From Psychroserpens damuponensis (lineage in GTDB: Bacteria; Bacteroidota; Bacteroidia; Flavobacteriales; Flavobacteriaceae), in assembly GCF_000826655.1 (NCBI RefSeq), contig NZ_JXJO01000017.1, positions 434,001 to 498,000 on the forward strand: a stretch of 64,000 nucleotides of DNA. Direction: 5' to 3'. The notes below the pieces were generated by a model that saw only the letters and a list, made by a program, of their open reading frames with translations, was not told where the DNA came from and did no database searches. The translations under genes were made by a program, and so were the position numbers. This document shows positions 27,572 to 36,617 of this stretch, piece by piece; the stretch's first letter is position 1; every line of letters starts with the position of its first letter.

Positions 27572-27902
27572 ATGTGGTGATAAAATTGTAGGTCGTATTG
27601 ATAAGAAATTTTGTAGCGATGGTTGTAGAAATGCATATAATAATAAAATTAATAAAGACAGTAAAAACCTTATTAGAAATACCAACAATCGACTGAGAAA
27701 AAACTACCGTATTCTAGAAGAACTCAATCCAGATCAAAAGAAAAAAATCTCCAGAGCGCGACTTGTAGAAAAAGGATTTGATTTTAATTACTTCACCAGC
27801 ATTTACACTACAAAAGCAGGTAACATCTACTATTTTGTGTATGACCAAGGCTATTTACCATTAGAAGGTGATTACTATGCCTTAGTAAAACGAGAACATT
27901 AA
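27552..27902 (+). CDS. Small zinc-ribbon protein, unknown
   Basis: The 116-residue protein starts with a four-cysteine zinc ribbon (C5, C8, C21, C25: CPECGDKI then KFCSDGCRNAYNN), then a basic helical segment (NLIRNTNNRLRKNYRILEELNPDQ) and a short beta-rich end. The ribbon resembles DUF2116/MYM-like metal-binding motifs in other conserved flavobacterial proteins. It could bind nucleic acid, but the function is unknown. Its coupling to the acetyltransferase suggests a common unit. Confidence 0.8.
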   Translation: MQKQCPECGDKIVGRIDKKFCSDGCRNAYNNKINKDSKNLIRNTNNRLRKNYRILEELNPDQKKKISRARLVEKGFDFNYFTSIYTTKAGNIYYFVYDQGYLPLEGDYYALVKREH

Positions 27903-27955
27903 ACCTGTAACATTTTGATGTATTTTAGGACTCATATATTGTAACCACCTCAACT

Positions 27956-28645
27956 ATGGCAGCGCCTTTAATCATAATTCTTATTTTTTTAGTAATTGGT
28001 CTAATCCCCTTTTTAGCTTATTATTTTAATGGCAAGCAAGTTATTATAAGAACCTTATCTAAAATACCTCATAAGCCAACGTCTAGTTTAAAAACAAATG
28101 AACTATCTAAAGTTATAGGTAAAGCATTACATGTTGAAAAACCTTTAAAAGCGCCATATTCTGGTAGAGAATGTGTGTTTTATCAAATAAAAATTCAAAA
28201 AAGAGTTAGTAATGGCAAAAGCTCACATTGGAAAACGATTGTTACTGAAGAAAAATTTCAAGATTTTTTTATTGATACTAATGGTGATTTTGTGATCATA
28301 AAACCAAGTGATCACCCAAGAAATTTTATTTGCCGTTTAGTAAAAGATAAAAGTCAATCATCTGGTACCTTTAACGATCCAACACCAAAATTTGAAGCCC
28401 TTTTAAGACGTTATAATATTGAACCCGAAACCTTTTTTGGTTTTAATAAAACGCTAAGGTATGAAGAAGGCATTATAGCAATTGGAGAACGCATAACCGT
28501 TGCAGGTATTGCCAAATGGAAGTCTTTAAGCGAGCCATTACCAGAGTATCCATATTCTAAAATTGCAACTTTAGAAAGTGAAGGTGAACAAAAATTAATA
28601 ATCACAGATATGCCCGAAACTATGGCACGTAAACGTTTAAGATAA
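27956..28645 (+). CDS. GIDE-domain membrane protein
   Basis: The 229-residue protein has one N-terminal membrane helix (APLIIILIFLVIGLIPFLAYYF) and a GIDE-like domain (about 50-220): GKALHVEKPLKAPYSGRECVFYQIKIQKR, ERITVAGIAKW and the closing KLIITD. In eukaryotes this domain lies in the mitochondrial ubiquitin ligase MULAN, and in bacteria it occurs without a RING. No RING or other catalytic domain is seen here. The role is unknown. It is followed 6 bases later by another small gene. Confidence 0.8.
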   Translation: MAAPLIIILIFLVIGLIPFLAYYFNGKQVIIRTLSKIPHKPTSSLKTNELSKVIGKALHVEKPLKAPYSGRECVFYQIKIQKRVSNGKSSHWKTIVTEEKFQDFFIDTNGDFVIIKPSDHPRNFICRLVKDKSQSSGTFNDPTPKFEALLRRYNIEPETFFGFNKTLRYEEGIIAIGERITVAGIAKWKSLSEPLPEYPYSKIATLESEGEQKLIITDMPETMARKRLR

Positions 28646-28651
28646 CGTAAA

Positions 28652-28990
28652 ATGAGTCGTTTTAAAAAACATTATCAATACTTAAGTACTCAAGCGCTTG
28701 TAACAGTTATAGAAGAACCTCATCGTTACAATCCTGACGTTATACGTTATTGCAAAACCTTAATTGAAGAGAAAAATGAAACTAAGGATGTGCTTAAAGA
28801 GTTCGCAAAAATGGTATTCTATAATCGGTTTTACACCTATTTTAGAAATGGTGGTCATTGGGCAGAGGATTCTATTAAAGAGACGAGTTTTTTTCTAACA
28901 AAAAGCGAATTAAATTATTGCTACAATACTGCCAAAATAGCCTATACAAGTTACATAGAAGGCGTAACTAGAAGTTTGCCTAGTGGCTAA
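28652..28990 (+). CDS. Small conserved-looking protein, unknown
   Basis: I do not recognise this 112-residue protein. It is mostly helical and basic (FKKHYQYLSTQALVTVIEE, KDVLKEFAKMVFYNRFYTYF), with no signal peptide or membrane helix. It lies 6 bases after the GIDE-domain gene, so it belongs to the same transcript and may assist that protein. It ends one base before the converging CBS gene's stop. Confidence 0.65.
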   Translation: MSRFKKHYQYLSTQALVTVIEEPHRYNPDVIRYCKTLIEEKNETKDVLKEFAKMVFYNRFYTYFRNGGHWAEDSIKETSFFLTKSELNYCYNTAKIAYTSYIEGVTRSLPSG

Positions 28991-28991
28991 A

Positions 28992-29459
28992 TTATTTCCA
29001 GTTTTGTCCTTTTAATTGCAGTGCTGCTTTTAAAATATCTTTTTGGCTAATTTGCCCAACTAATTTTCCGTTTTCAACAATTGGGAAACGTCGTATTCTA
29101 GATTCTAAAAACTTATTTGCAGCATCAAAAACATTCATATTACCATCAATAGTTTCTACGTTTTTTGCCATTCTAGTCTCAACTGTATGTTTCTCCATTG
29201 GTAAATTGTGGTAACGACTTTCACTAATATCCTTTAAGCAATCGCCTTCAGAAATCACTCCAACCAATTCATTGCTAGCATTAACCACTGGACCTCCCGA
29301 AATTTTATTTTTAATTAAAGATTCTATCACCTCATCTACAGATTGCTCAGGTTTAAACGTAATTAATTGTCGCGTCATAAAATCACTTACTTTAAACGCA
29401 TTAACTTCGGTTGTATTCTGTTGTTGCTTTCTAGCACCTTGAAAACTTTTAATTGCCAT
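28992..29459 (-). CDS. Tandem CBS-domain protein
   Basis: The 155-residue protein consists of a short N-terminal tail and two CBS domains (VSDFMTRQLITFKPEQSVDEVIE...; VETRMAKNVETIDGNMNVFDAANKFLESRIRRFPIVENGKLVGQISQKDIL). Such pairs bind adenosine nucleotides and act as energy or redox sensors, with no catalytic domain of their own. The ATG at 29459 is preferred over a TTG two codons upstream. It stands alone on this strand. Confidence 0.9.
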   Translation of the reverse strand: MAIKSFQGARKQQQNTTEVNAFKVSDFMTRQLITFKPEQSVDEVIESLIKNKISGGPVVNASNELVGVISEGDCLKDISESRYHNLPMEKHTVETRMAKNVETIDGNMNVFDAANKFLESRIRRFPIVENGKLVGQISQKDILKAALQLKGQNWK

Positions 29460-29579
29460 AATCAATTTTTTAGTGTGAATTTAAAGTTACTGAAAATTAG
29501 CGAACTAAACCAACACTTTAACTATCGCATTAACTAATACATTAATTTGTAACTTTGAAAACACTTAAAAACTACATTA

Positions 29580-30386
29580 TTGAATTCTAATATTTGTGTC
29601 ATAGGTTGCGGTTGGTTGGGATTACCGTTGGCCAAAAAATTTATAGAACTTGGCAATATTGTTCATGGTTCTACGACCTCAAAAGACAAATTATCAACGC
29701 TAGAAGAAGCTCAAATTCATCCGTTTTTAATTCAATTTTCTTCGGAAGGTGTAAGCGGTAATCTCAAATATTGTCTTAAAGATTGCCAAACGCTCATTAT
29801 TAATATTCCGCCTGGTTTGCGTAAAAACCCTGAACATGATTACGTGAAACAAATGACACATGTTATCGATTATGTAGAAAATTCTTCCGTAGAAAACATA
29901 TTATTTATTGGTTCTACTTCGGTTTATGATGATAGTAAAGATTTCCCGATAATTACTGAGAACTCTCCAACTTCAAGCGATAATATCCCAAAGCAATTAT
30001 TAGCGGTCGAAGCACTTTTTAGCAACAACAACAATTTTAAAACCACCATTTTACGTTTTAGTGGTTTATTTGCTAACGATAGACATCCTGCCAAATATCT
30101 CTCTGGAAAAACAAACCTTAAAAATGGAGACGCTCCTGTAAACTTAATTCATAGAGAAGATTGTGTGGGTATTATCATTTCCGTAGTGAAAAACAATATT
30201 TGGGGTACTGTTATAAATGCTTCTACACCTTCTCACCCAACCAAAAAAGACTATTATACGTCAATTTGTAAAGCGCTTGAACTACCAATTCCAAAATTTG
30301 ATAATGCAACAATGAGTAAAGGAAAAATCATTGATTCTTCAAAATTGGTACAACTTTTGGATTACGAATTCAACGTAAAACTTTAA
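29580..30386 (+). CDS. NAD(P)-binding SDR/epimerase-like protein
   Basis: The 268-residue protein has an N-terminal dinucleotide-binding motif (ICVIGCGWLGLPLAKKF) and extended-SDR features (LFIGSTSVYDD, then FRFSGLFANDRHPAKYLSG with INLIHREDCVG). It resembles the YeeZ-like branch of NAD-dependent epimerases, and no substrate is evident. No ATG precedes the Rossmann strand, so the TTG at 29580 is the start. Monocistronic. Confidence 0.8.
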   Translation: MNSNICVIGCGWLGLPLAKKFIELGNIVHGSTTSKDKLSTLEEAQIHPFLIQFSSEGVSGNLKYCLKDCQTLIINIPPGLRKNPEHDYVKQMTHVIDYVENSSVENILFIGSTSVYDDSKDFPIITENSPTSSDNIPKQLLAVEALFSNNNNFKTTILRFSGLFANDRHPAKYLSGKTNLKNGDAPVNLIHREDCVGIIISVVKNNIWGTVINASTPSHPTKKDYYTSICKALELPIPKFDNATMSKGKIIDSSKLVQLLDYEFNVKL

Positions 30387-30448
30387 CAATTAGCAGACAT
30401 TTAACGAACTAACGTCAATTATTTTTTTAGTTTTGGCGCAATTAATTA

Positions 30449-31168
30449 ATGAAAACAATGAAAAAAATTATCTTTCTATTAGCAATCGTCGCAACATTTA
30501 ACGCGACTGCACAAACAAAATCTGAACTCTTTAAACACTTTGAAGCCTACCATAAAGAAATGAAAGGTCAAGGTGATGTGCAAGGTGTTATCAATGCTAT
30601 GACGCACCTTAATGTGTTACAACCAAATGCACAACGTTTAGATACATTAGCCTATATTTATGTGTCTGAAGGTAGAAACCTAGAAGCTTTAAACACGATT
30701 GGAATTGATAAAAACGCTAATGACTCAGATATTAACACAGAGGTTAAAGCCATTGCTTTAAAAGCATTGAATCAACCTAAACGTGCCGTTGTTTTTTATG
30801 AAGAATTATTTAAAAGAAATGCAAATTCTTATTTAGCTTATGAAATTGCCGATTTAAAAACACAATTACAAGATTTAGGTGGTGCAAAAGCAAGTGTTGA
30901 TTACGGTTTAACAAACGTAAAACCAGATATGAAACGTGCGTTTTACGAATCTCAACAACCTTATGAAGTTTCTCTTAAAGGAGCATTAACCTACATGAAA
31001 GCATTGATTGTTTTTAATATGAACCAAACTGATAATTTAGACCAAGCTATTGGGTTACTAGATGAAGCTATTGCTTTAGATGCTAATTTTAATTTAGCTC
31101 AATTAAGTAAAGATGCGCTTGTGGCTAGAAAAACAGAAGGCACAAAGACGCCTGAAAAAAAGAATTAA
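30449..31168 (+). CDS. Exported TPR-like protein
   Basis: The 239-residue protein has a signal peptide (KKIIFLLAIVATFNATAQ) and helical repeats of TPR character (GVINAMTHLNVLQPNAQRLDTLAYIYVSEGRNLEAL; AVVFYEELFKRNANSYLAYEIADLK; QAIGLLDEAIALDANFNLAQLS). It probably acts in the periplasm as a protein-interaction scaffold, with unknown partners. Two in-frame ATGs at 30449 and 30458 both fit. It ends before the first of two near-identical terminators. Confidence 0.75.
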   Translation: MKTMKKIIFLLAIVATFNATAQTKSELFKHFEAYHKEMKGQGDVQGVINAMTHLNVLQPNAQRLDTLAYIYVSEGRNLEALNTIGIDKNANDSDINTEVKAIALKALNQPKRAVVFYEELFKRNANSYLAYEIADLKTQLQDLGGAKASVDYGLTNVKPDMKRAFYESQQPYEVSLKGALTYMKALIVFNMNQTDNLDQAIGLLDEAIALDANFNLAQLSKDALVARKTEGTKTPEKKN

Positions 31169-31209
31169 TAAAAGAGCACTATTATTTTCTTCGGAAATGT
31201 AACGTATAA

Positions 31210-31241
31210 AAAACTCCCAAGTCTTTTGATTTGGGAGTTTT
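31210..31241. terminator. Terminator, copy A of a duplicated hairpin
   Basis: AAAACTCCCAA, loop, TTTGGGAGTTTT between converging genes. A 32-base copy with a single difference is at 31865. Confidence 0.85.
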
Positions 31242-31246
31242 GTATT

Positions 31247-31822
31247 TTATTCAATCCAAGAATCTACGGTTTTATAAAACTTCCAATCCTCGTTATCTCT
31301 AACATATAGATTTACGCCTCCTTGCATTGCTCCTTTTTGTCCATGGGAAAAAGCAATAAAACAATACTTATTGTTAGATGTAAATCTTGGCAATGATAAA
31401 CTAATTATGATTTTAGAATTATTTAGAAAAGATAAATCCTCATTTTCAACTTTAGTTTTTGTTACCAATTTAATTTTATCGTTAAAACTTAATTTAGAAA
31501 CATCAATATCTTCTTGATTTTCAATGTTTTTTAAATATTTAATCCCATTATTATTAAATATCATTTTGAAAAGAGAATCTCCTAATTTATTTCTTAACGC
31601 AGATTTCTTAAAATTATCTGTATCAATTTGATTGATATAAGCATCTAAATAACTGTTCTTATCAAAATTAAGTTCAGTTTCTTTTTCATATAAAGCAAAA
31701 CTACGCTTAACTTGAGTTTCTATAATTGTATAACTATCACTTGATATGTTTTGTTTACTTGTGTTACAAGCACAACAAATAAAAATAAGAAAAAGCAATT
31801 TAATTACATGGTGCTGTATCAT
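31247..31822 (-). CDS. Lipoprotein, unknown
   Basis: The 191-residue protein has a lipobox signal ending FIFICCACNTS. The mature part is helical and acidic near the N-terminus, then has a beta-rich end (KIIISLSLPRFTSNNKYCFIAFSHGQK, GGVNLYVRDNEDWKFYKTVDSWIE). I do not recognise a family. It is framed on both sides by near-identical terminator hairpins, so it is a self-contained transcription unit and may have arrived or been duplicated as a cassette (inference). Confidence 0.7.
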   Translation of the reverse strand: MIQHHVIKLLFLIFICCACNTSKQNISSDSYTIIETQVKRSFALYEKETELNFDKNSYLDAYINQIDTDNFKKSALRNKLGDSLFKMIFNNNGIKYLKNIENQEDIDVSKLSFNDKIKLVTKTKVENEDLSFLNNSKIIISLSLPRFTSNNKYCFIAFSHGQKGAMQGGVNLYVRDNEDWKFYKTVDSWIE

Positions 31823-31827
31823 TTGAC

Positions 31828-31846
31828 ATATGATATATGATATATG
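31828..31846. repeat. ATATGAT tandem repeat
   Basis: About 2.7 copies of the 7-base unit ATATGAT lie directly upstream of the lipoprotein gene at 31822. Such microsatellites can vary in length by slippage. Confidence 0.45.
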
Positions 31847-31864
31847 GACTTTATGAGTTATATT

Positions 31865-31897
31865 AAAACTCCCAAGTCTATTGATTTGGGAGTTTTT
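31865..31897 (-). terminator. Terminator, copy B of a duplicated hairpin
   Basis: This hairpin is identical to the one at 31210 in 31 of 32 bases (AAAACTCCCAA, loop, TTTGGGAGTTTT). It ends the 31901 gene on the minus strand. Confidence 0.85.
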
Positions 31898-31900
31898 GCT

Positions 31901-32464
31901 TTATAACTTTGTCATAATTATATCATTTGGAACACTAAAGTAAGGTTCATCTGGATGTTCTTCATAATATGTATTTCTTCTCTCAAATTTATCTAGCTTA
32001 AATCTTAAGTTGTATGTATTTACTGTACTTGTAGATATTAATATTAAATCAAGAGGAAAACTTTCATTATTTCTCTCATTGTCTGTAAAAGACATATTAA
32101 GTTTTCCAAACTGTTTTATAATACCAGTAGGATATTCATCAAAATTTGAAGTATAAGTCAAAACTCCATTATCGTATTTTTGGTATTGAATTCTTAAACC
32201 GTCTATATAATAATCAATATTGTAATCTGGATAAACGTCGTGATACATAATATCTTTAGTTAGAGTAATTCTAAACTCATTATTTCCGTTTGTATAACTC
32301 CAAGTACCTAAATAGGGTTGCATATAATTATTAATATCCTTAATGTAATATGCACCATTTTTCCTATGAGTGCCTAGTCTTTCTCCTGCCATATCTACTA
32401 TTGTTTGAGGTAATAGAGTTGAGGTGAATAAAATAAATAGTATTGTAAATAGTATGTTTTTCAT
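31901..32464 (-). CDS. DUF6705-like exported protein
   Basis: The 187-residue protein has a signal peptide (KNILFTILFILFTSTLLPQ) followed by TIVDMAGERLGTHRKNGAYYIKDINNYMQPYLGTWSYTNGNNEFRI. That opening resembles the flavobacterial DUF6705 family as I recall it, whose members are usually exported and present in several copies per genome. The function is unknown. The ATG at 32464 is chosen because it starts the signal peptide; an in-frame start at 32488 would add eight residues. Confidence 0.7.
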   Translation of the reverse strand: MKNILFTILFILFTSTLLPQTIVDMAGERLGTHRKNGAYYIKDINNYMQPYLGTWSYTNGNNEFRITLTKDIMYHDVYPDYNIDYYIDGLRIQYQKYDNGVLTYTSNFDEYPTGIIKQFGKLNMSFTDNERNNESFPLDLILISTSTVNTYNLRFKLDKFERRNTYYEEHPDEPYFSVPNDIIMTKL

Positions 32465-32676
32465 AATGTTCTTATGTGTTATTAACATGGATTGCTTTTA
32501 ATAAAAATCAACTACTAATCGAGGGAGAAATATTTTCAAATATAGAACATATTCTACGGAAATATTATTAAAGCGTTTGTTAAAATTTAGCTTAAAACCG
32601 GTTTTGAGTTACGGTTTTTCCGTAGTCTGTAGGTATAGCCTGTGCTTTAAGATGAAAAAACAACTTTTACGTAATA

Positions 32677-32705
32677 AAAAAAGCACCCAAATTGGGTGCT
32701 TTTTC
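32677..32705 (-). terminator. Terminator of the M13 peptidase gene
   Basis: AAAAAGCACCCAA and TTGGGTGCTTTTT pair across a single base, with A/T tracts on both sides. Confidence 0.88.
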
Positions 32706-32727
32706 ATTTATATTTCTTTGACTTGTA

Positions 32728-34791
32728 TTACCAAATTCTAACTCTATCTTCTGGAGCTAGCCACATTTTATCACCTTCTTTAATATCAAACGCTTCATAG
32801 AATGCATCTATATTTTTAAGAGGTTGTGTTGCTCTTTGAATTCCTGGAGAGTGAGGATCTGTTTTAATTTGAGTTCTCAAAGCATCTTCTCTTGTTAATG
32901 TTCTCCAAACGGTAGCCCAAGACATAAAGAAACGTTGCTCTGGTGTAAAACCATCAATGTTTTCTGGTCTTCCGTTTTCTTCATAGTATAATTGTAAACC
33001 GTCATAAGCTCCAAGAACTCCACCAAGATCTCCAATGTTTTCACCCAAAGTAAATTTACCGTTGATGTTAACACTATCTAAAACCTCAATAGCGCTATAC
33101 TGTTCAGCTAATGCATCTCCACGTTTTGTGAATTCTTCAAGATCTTTGTCTGTCCACCAGTTTTTTAAGTTTCCGTCGCCATCAAAACGCGCTCCACTAT
33201 CATCAAAAGCATGAGAAATCTCGTGACCAATTACAGCGCCAATTCCACCATAATTTACAGCTTCATCTGCTGTCCAATTATAAAAAGGCGGTTGTAAAAT
33301 GGCTGCAGGAAATACAATCTCGTTATTCATTGGGTTAAAATAAGCATTTACCATTTGTGGTGGCATTCCCCATTTTGATTTGTCTACAGGAGTTCCTATT
33401 TCTGCTAAATTTTTCTCTGAAGCCCATTTACCAACAGCCATCATATTTTCAGCATAGGTATTACCTTCTTTTACCATCATTGTTGAGTAATCTTCCCACT
33501 CATCTGGATATGCAATCTTAACAGTGAATTTATCTAATTTTTCAACAGCTTTAGTTTTTGTTTCAGGAGTCATCCATTCTAACTTCTGGATTCTATTTTG
33601 AAACGCAGTAATCACATTAGCAATCATTTTTTCTGCTTTTGCTTTAGCTTCTGGTGGAAACTTAGCATCTACATATAATTTACCAATAGCTTCTCCAACG
33701 GTTCCATCTACTGTACCAAGGGCACGTTCATCTGCTGGACGCATTTTTTTAGAGCCGTTTAAAGTTTTTCCGTAAAACTCCCAGTTTGCTTTTTCTATTT
33801 CCGTAGTTAAAAAACCTGCAGCACCATTAATTGTACTCCAATCCATTAGGGTTTTAATATCTTCAATTGACGTAGACTTTAAAAAGTCATTCATAGCAGC
33901 CATATATTTTGGTTGCATCACGTTTAGGGTTTCCATCTCTGCAGTAATCCCTAAATCTTTAATCATTTTAGTCCAATCAATAGCAGGAGCCATATCTTGT
34001 AACTCTTCTAATGAGGTTGGATTATTATAATTACGAGCATCTCTCATAGCTACTTTATCTAATCTAGGCTCTGCAAGTTGCGTTTCCATGGCTAAAATCT
34101 TTACAGCTGCCGCATCTGCATCTTCTTTACTATAGTTGATGAATTGTAACATTCTAGATACGTGATCTGTGTATTGACCTCTAATTTCTTTTGATTTTGC
34201 ATCTTGATCTAAATAGTAATCTCGCTGTAATCCTAATCCATCAGGATAAACCCAAGCTACATTCATGCTACTATCATTTAAATCTGCATTAGCACCAATA
34301 CCTACAAAAGGTGCTCCAACTCCTATTGTTGTTGCATAAACAGTTTGCATTTCATTGAGGTTTTTAATACCATCAATTTTATCTAACATAGGTTGCAATG
34401 GTGCAATACCAGCTTTGTCTCTAGCAATAGTATCTAACTCGGTTTCAAAAATGAGAAGTGCCTTTTTTTGATCGGTTCCTTCTTCATATTTACCGAGTTC
34501 TTTAGACGTATTCATAATGTCTAGAACATCTTTTCTTGTGTCTTTACGTAATACGCCAAATCCTCCCCAACGTGTTTCATCGTCTGGAATTTGTGTTGTT
34601 TTAGCCCAATTTCCATTAACATAGTTATAGAAATCGTCTTTTGGACTCACCGAAGTGTCCATGTTGTCGAGATTAATTCCAGGAATTTTCTCAACCATTG
34701 CAGTCTCTTCTTTAGGTTCTTCTTTACATCCTAAAAATGCAAAAAGGCCAAATACAGAAACCATCAAAATACTTTTGATATTGGTTTTCAT
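32728..34791 (-). CDS. M13-family metallopeptidase lipoprotein (PepO/neprilysin-like)
   Basis: The 687-residue zinc peptidase has a lipoprotein signal (MVSVFGLFAFLGCKEE). The M13 zinc site is complete: HEISH in AVIGHEISHAFDDSGARFDG (near residue 530) and, about 60 residues on, the ENIGDLGG third-ligand block. The N-terminal M13 domain starts DDFYNYVNGNWAKTTQIPDDE, and the C-terminus ends in a W (DRVRIW), as in family members. It cleaves oligopeptides, presumably in the periplasm or on the outer membrane. It stands alone with its own terminator. Confidence 0.95.
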   Translation of the reverse strand: MKTNIKSILMVSVFGLFAFLGCKEEPKEETAMVEKIPGINLDNMDTSVSPKDDFYNYVNGNWAKTTQIPDDETRWGGFGVLRKDTRKDVLDIMNTSKELGKYEEGTDQKKALLIFETELDTIARDKAGIAPLQPMLDKIDGIKNLNEMQTVYATTIGVGAPFVGIGANADLNDSSMNVAWVYPDGLGLQRDYYLDQDAKSKEIRGQYTDHVSRMLQFINYSKEDADAAAVKILAMETQLAEPRLDKVAMRDARNYNNPTSLEELQDMAPAIDWTKMIKDLGITAEMETLNVMQPKYMAAMNDFLKSTSIEDIKTLMDWSTINGAAGFLTTEIEKANWEFYGKTLNGSKKMRPADERALGTVDGTVGEAIGKLYVDAKFPPEAKAKAEKMIANVITAFQNRIQKLEWMTPETKTKAVEKLDKFTVKIAYPDEWEDYSTMMVKEGNTYAENMMAVGKWASEKNLAEIGTPVDKSKWGMPPQMVNAYFNPMNNEIVFPAAILQPPFYNWTADEAVNYGGIGAVIGHEISHAFDDSGARFDGDGNLKNWWTDKDLEEFTKRGDALAEQYSAIEVLDSVNINGKFTLGENIGDLGGVLGAYDGLQLYYEENGRPENIDGFTPEQRFFMSWATVWRTLTREDALRTQIKTDPHSPGIQRATQPLKNIDAFYEAFDIKEGDKMWLAPEDRVRIW

Positions 34792-34902
34792 AATGTGCTT
34801 TTAAATTGTTATTTGATTAAAATTAGTTATTAGTTAGAAGTCTGAAAGGCCATTTTGTTACATATTAACAAAATATTAAGAAACTCATAGCTTAAAAAAT
34901 TG

Positions 34903-35427
34903 CTATTGTGGCTTTAAAACATTGTTTTTTTCAAATTCAAATTTCTTATTCATTTGCAAATTAAGGTTAGACATTGTCACAAAGTATTCCCTTATAGCCT
35001 GAATTTTTTGGGTTTTATCAATATTAGAAATTCTTAGTAAGCTATTTAACTTTTGCAATTTTGTATTTAAGGCAGTAATTCTAGCTAAAATCTCATTGGT
35101 TTGTAATGTCTTAGGCATTTCTGCTCTAAGTTCTTGCATAAGCGTTTTTACAATTAAAGGGTCTTCTACAAAAAAGGTTAGGTCTGCTGTTTTTAAAGCT
35201 TCGGTATGGTGATTCAATTCTTGAAATTTTTGCCAATCGGTTACTGCTTTTTTAGACTCTGCACTTAAACCATAATCATCAAAACGAATACCATCTATAT
35301 CGATTTTAGATATCGTTTTAGCATCTTTTTGCTCTTGTGTTTCTACAATAACTTCGGAAACTTTATCACTTTTACAACTCGTCGTTACAATAAAAAAACT
35401 AAAACAACATAACACTAATAAACGCAT
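34903..35427 (-). CDS. Lipoprotein, helical, unknown
   Basis: The 174-residue protein has a lipobox signal (RLLVLCCFSFFIVTTSCKS). The mature part is almost entirely helical with a predicted coiled-coil stretch (LARITALNTKLQKLNSLLRI). No family recognised. The ATG at 35427 starts a proper signal, whereas a frame opening 12 codons upstream adds no coherent N-terminus. It lies downstream of no other minus-strand gene. Confidence 0.7.
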   Translation of the reverse strand: MRLLVLCCFSFFIVTTSCKSDKVSEVIVETQEQKDAKTISKIDIDGIRFDDYGLSAESKKAVTDWQKFQELNHHTEALKTADLTFFVEDPLIVKTLMQELRAEMPKTLQTNEILARITALNTKLQKLNSLLRISNIDKTQKIQAIREYFVTMSNLNLQMNKKFEFEKNNVLKPQ

Positions 35428-35580
35428 AATTATAACTCTACAATTTGAAGTAAATATAAGCAAAGTGAAAACATCTTAAATGGAATTAACAAAATAAATA
35501 AAGACATTATAATTTTCATAAAATATGAACAAACTGCTGTTATTCTTTTTATTTTTGACTATTCAATTAAACGTAATAAT

Positions 35581-36543
35581 ATGTCTAGAATTTTAGTTAT
35601 TGGTGCAGGTGGTCAAATAGGATCTGAACTCACTTACAAACTAAGAGACCTTTATGGCTCTGATAATGTTGTAGCTAGTGATATTGGGTATCACAATACT
35701 CATATTGTAAACTCAGGTCTTTTTGAGATAGTAGATGCTCAAGATTACTCATCTGTAAAAGTGTGTATTGAAAAACACAATATTGATACCGTTTACCTTT
35801 TAGCTGCTATGCTAAGTGCAACAGGAGAAAAATACCCAATGAAAGCTTGGGATTTAAATATGGATTCGCTCTTTCATGTTTTAAATTTAGCTAAAGATGG
35901 GATTATTAAACAACTTTTTTGGCCTTCGAGCATTGCTGTTTTCGGACCAACAACACCTGTTTTAAACACACCTCAACATACAGTTACAGAACCTACTACA
36001 GTGTATGGAATTACAAAGCAAGTTGGTGAGCGTTGGTGTGAATATTACCATAACAAGTATGGTGTAGATGTGAGAAGTTTGCGATATCCAGGAATTATAA
36101 GTTGGAAAACCATGCCTGGAGGAGGCACCACAGATTATGCGGTAGAAATTTATCATAAAGCCATACTAGATAAACAATATGAAAGTTTTTTAACTGAAAA
36201 TACAGAGCTACCAATGATGTTTATGGATGACGCTATCGATGCTACGATTAAATTAATGCAAGCACCTTCAGAAGCTATAAAAATAAGATCTTCTTATAAT
36301 TTGGCAGCTATAAGTTTTACTCCAAAAGAGATTTCCGAAGCGATACAAAAACATATCCCAGAGTTTAAAATAACTTACGAACCAGATTTTAGACAGGATA
36401 TTGCTAATAGCTGGCCTAAAACTATTGACGATTCATCTGCAAGAACAGACTGGAATTGGTCTCATGGTTTTAGTTTAGAAAAAATGACCGAGGAAATGAT
36501 TACCCAATTACGAAATAAATATAAAAATTCTATACCTGTATAA
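35581..36543 (+). CDS. NAD-dependent L-threonine 3-dehydrogenase (SDR type)
   Basis: The 320-residue extended SDR enzyme has the Rossmann motif GAGGQIGSEL (residues 8-17), WPSSIAVFG, the YxxxK active site in TVYGITKQVGERWCEYY, and RYPGIISWKTMPGGGTTDYAVEIYHKA. The last block is characteristic of the UDP-galactose-epimerase-like threonine dehydrogenases. It oxidises threonine to 2-amino-3-oxobutanoate in the cytosol. Usually a glycine C-acetyltransferase follows in the pathway; it is not adjacent here. Single gene with its own terminator. Confidence 0.92.
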   Translation: MSRILVIGAGGQIGSELTYKLRDLYGSDNVVASDIGYHNTHIVNSGLFEIVDAQDYSSVKVCIEKHNIDTVYLLAAMLSATGEKYPMKAWDLNMDSLFHVLNLAKDGIIKQLFWPSSIAVFGPTTPVLNTPQHTVTEPTTVYGITKQVGERWCEYYHNKYGVDVRSLRYPGIISWKTMPGGGTTDYAVEIYHKAILDKQYESFLTENTELPMMFMDDAIDATIKLMQAPSEAIKIRSSYNLAAISFTPKEISEAIQKHIPEFKITYEPDFRQDIANSWPKTIDDSSARTDWNWSHGFSLEKMTEEMITQLRNKYKNSIPV

Positions 36544-36561
36544 TAGCAGTTTTATATGATA

Positions 36562-36597
36562 AAAAAAAGCACTCTCTTTACGAAAGTGCTTTTTTTA
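36562..36597 (+). terminator. Terminator after threonine dehydrogenase
   Basis: AAAAAAGCACT and AGTGCTTTTTTT form the stem, with a short loop and a T run. It also faces the converging gene at 36618. Confidence 0.85.
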
Positions 36598-36617
36598 AAT
36601 TTAAGGCAAAATGTGCT

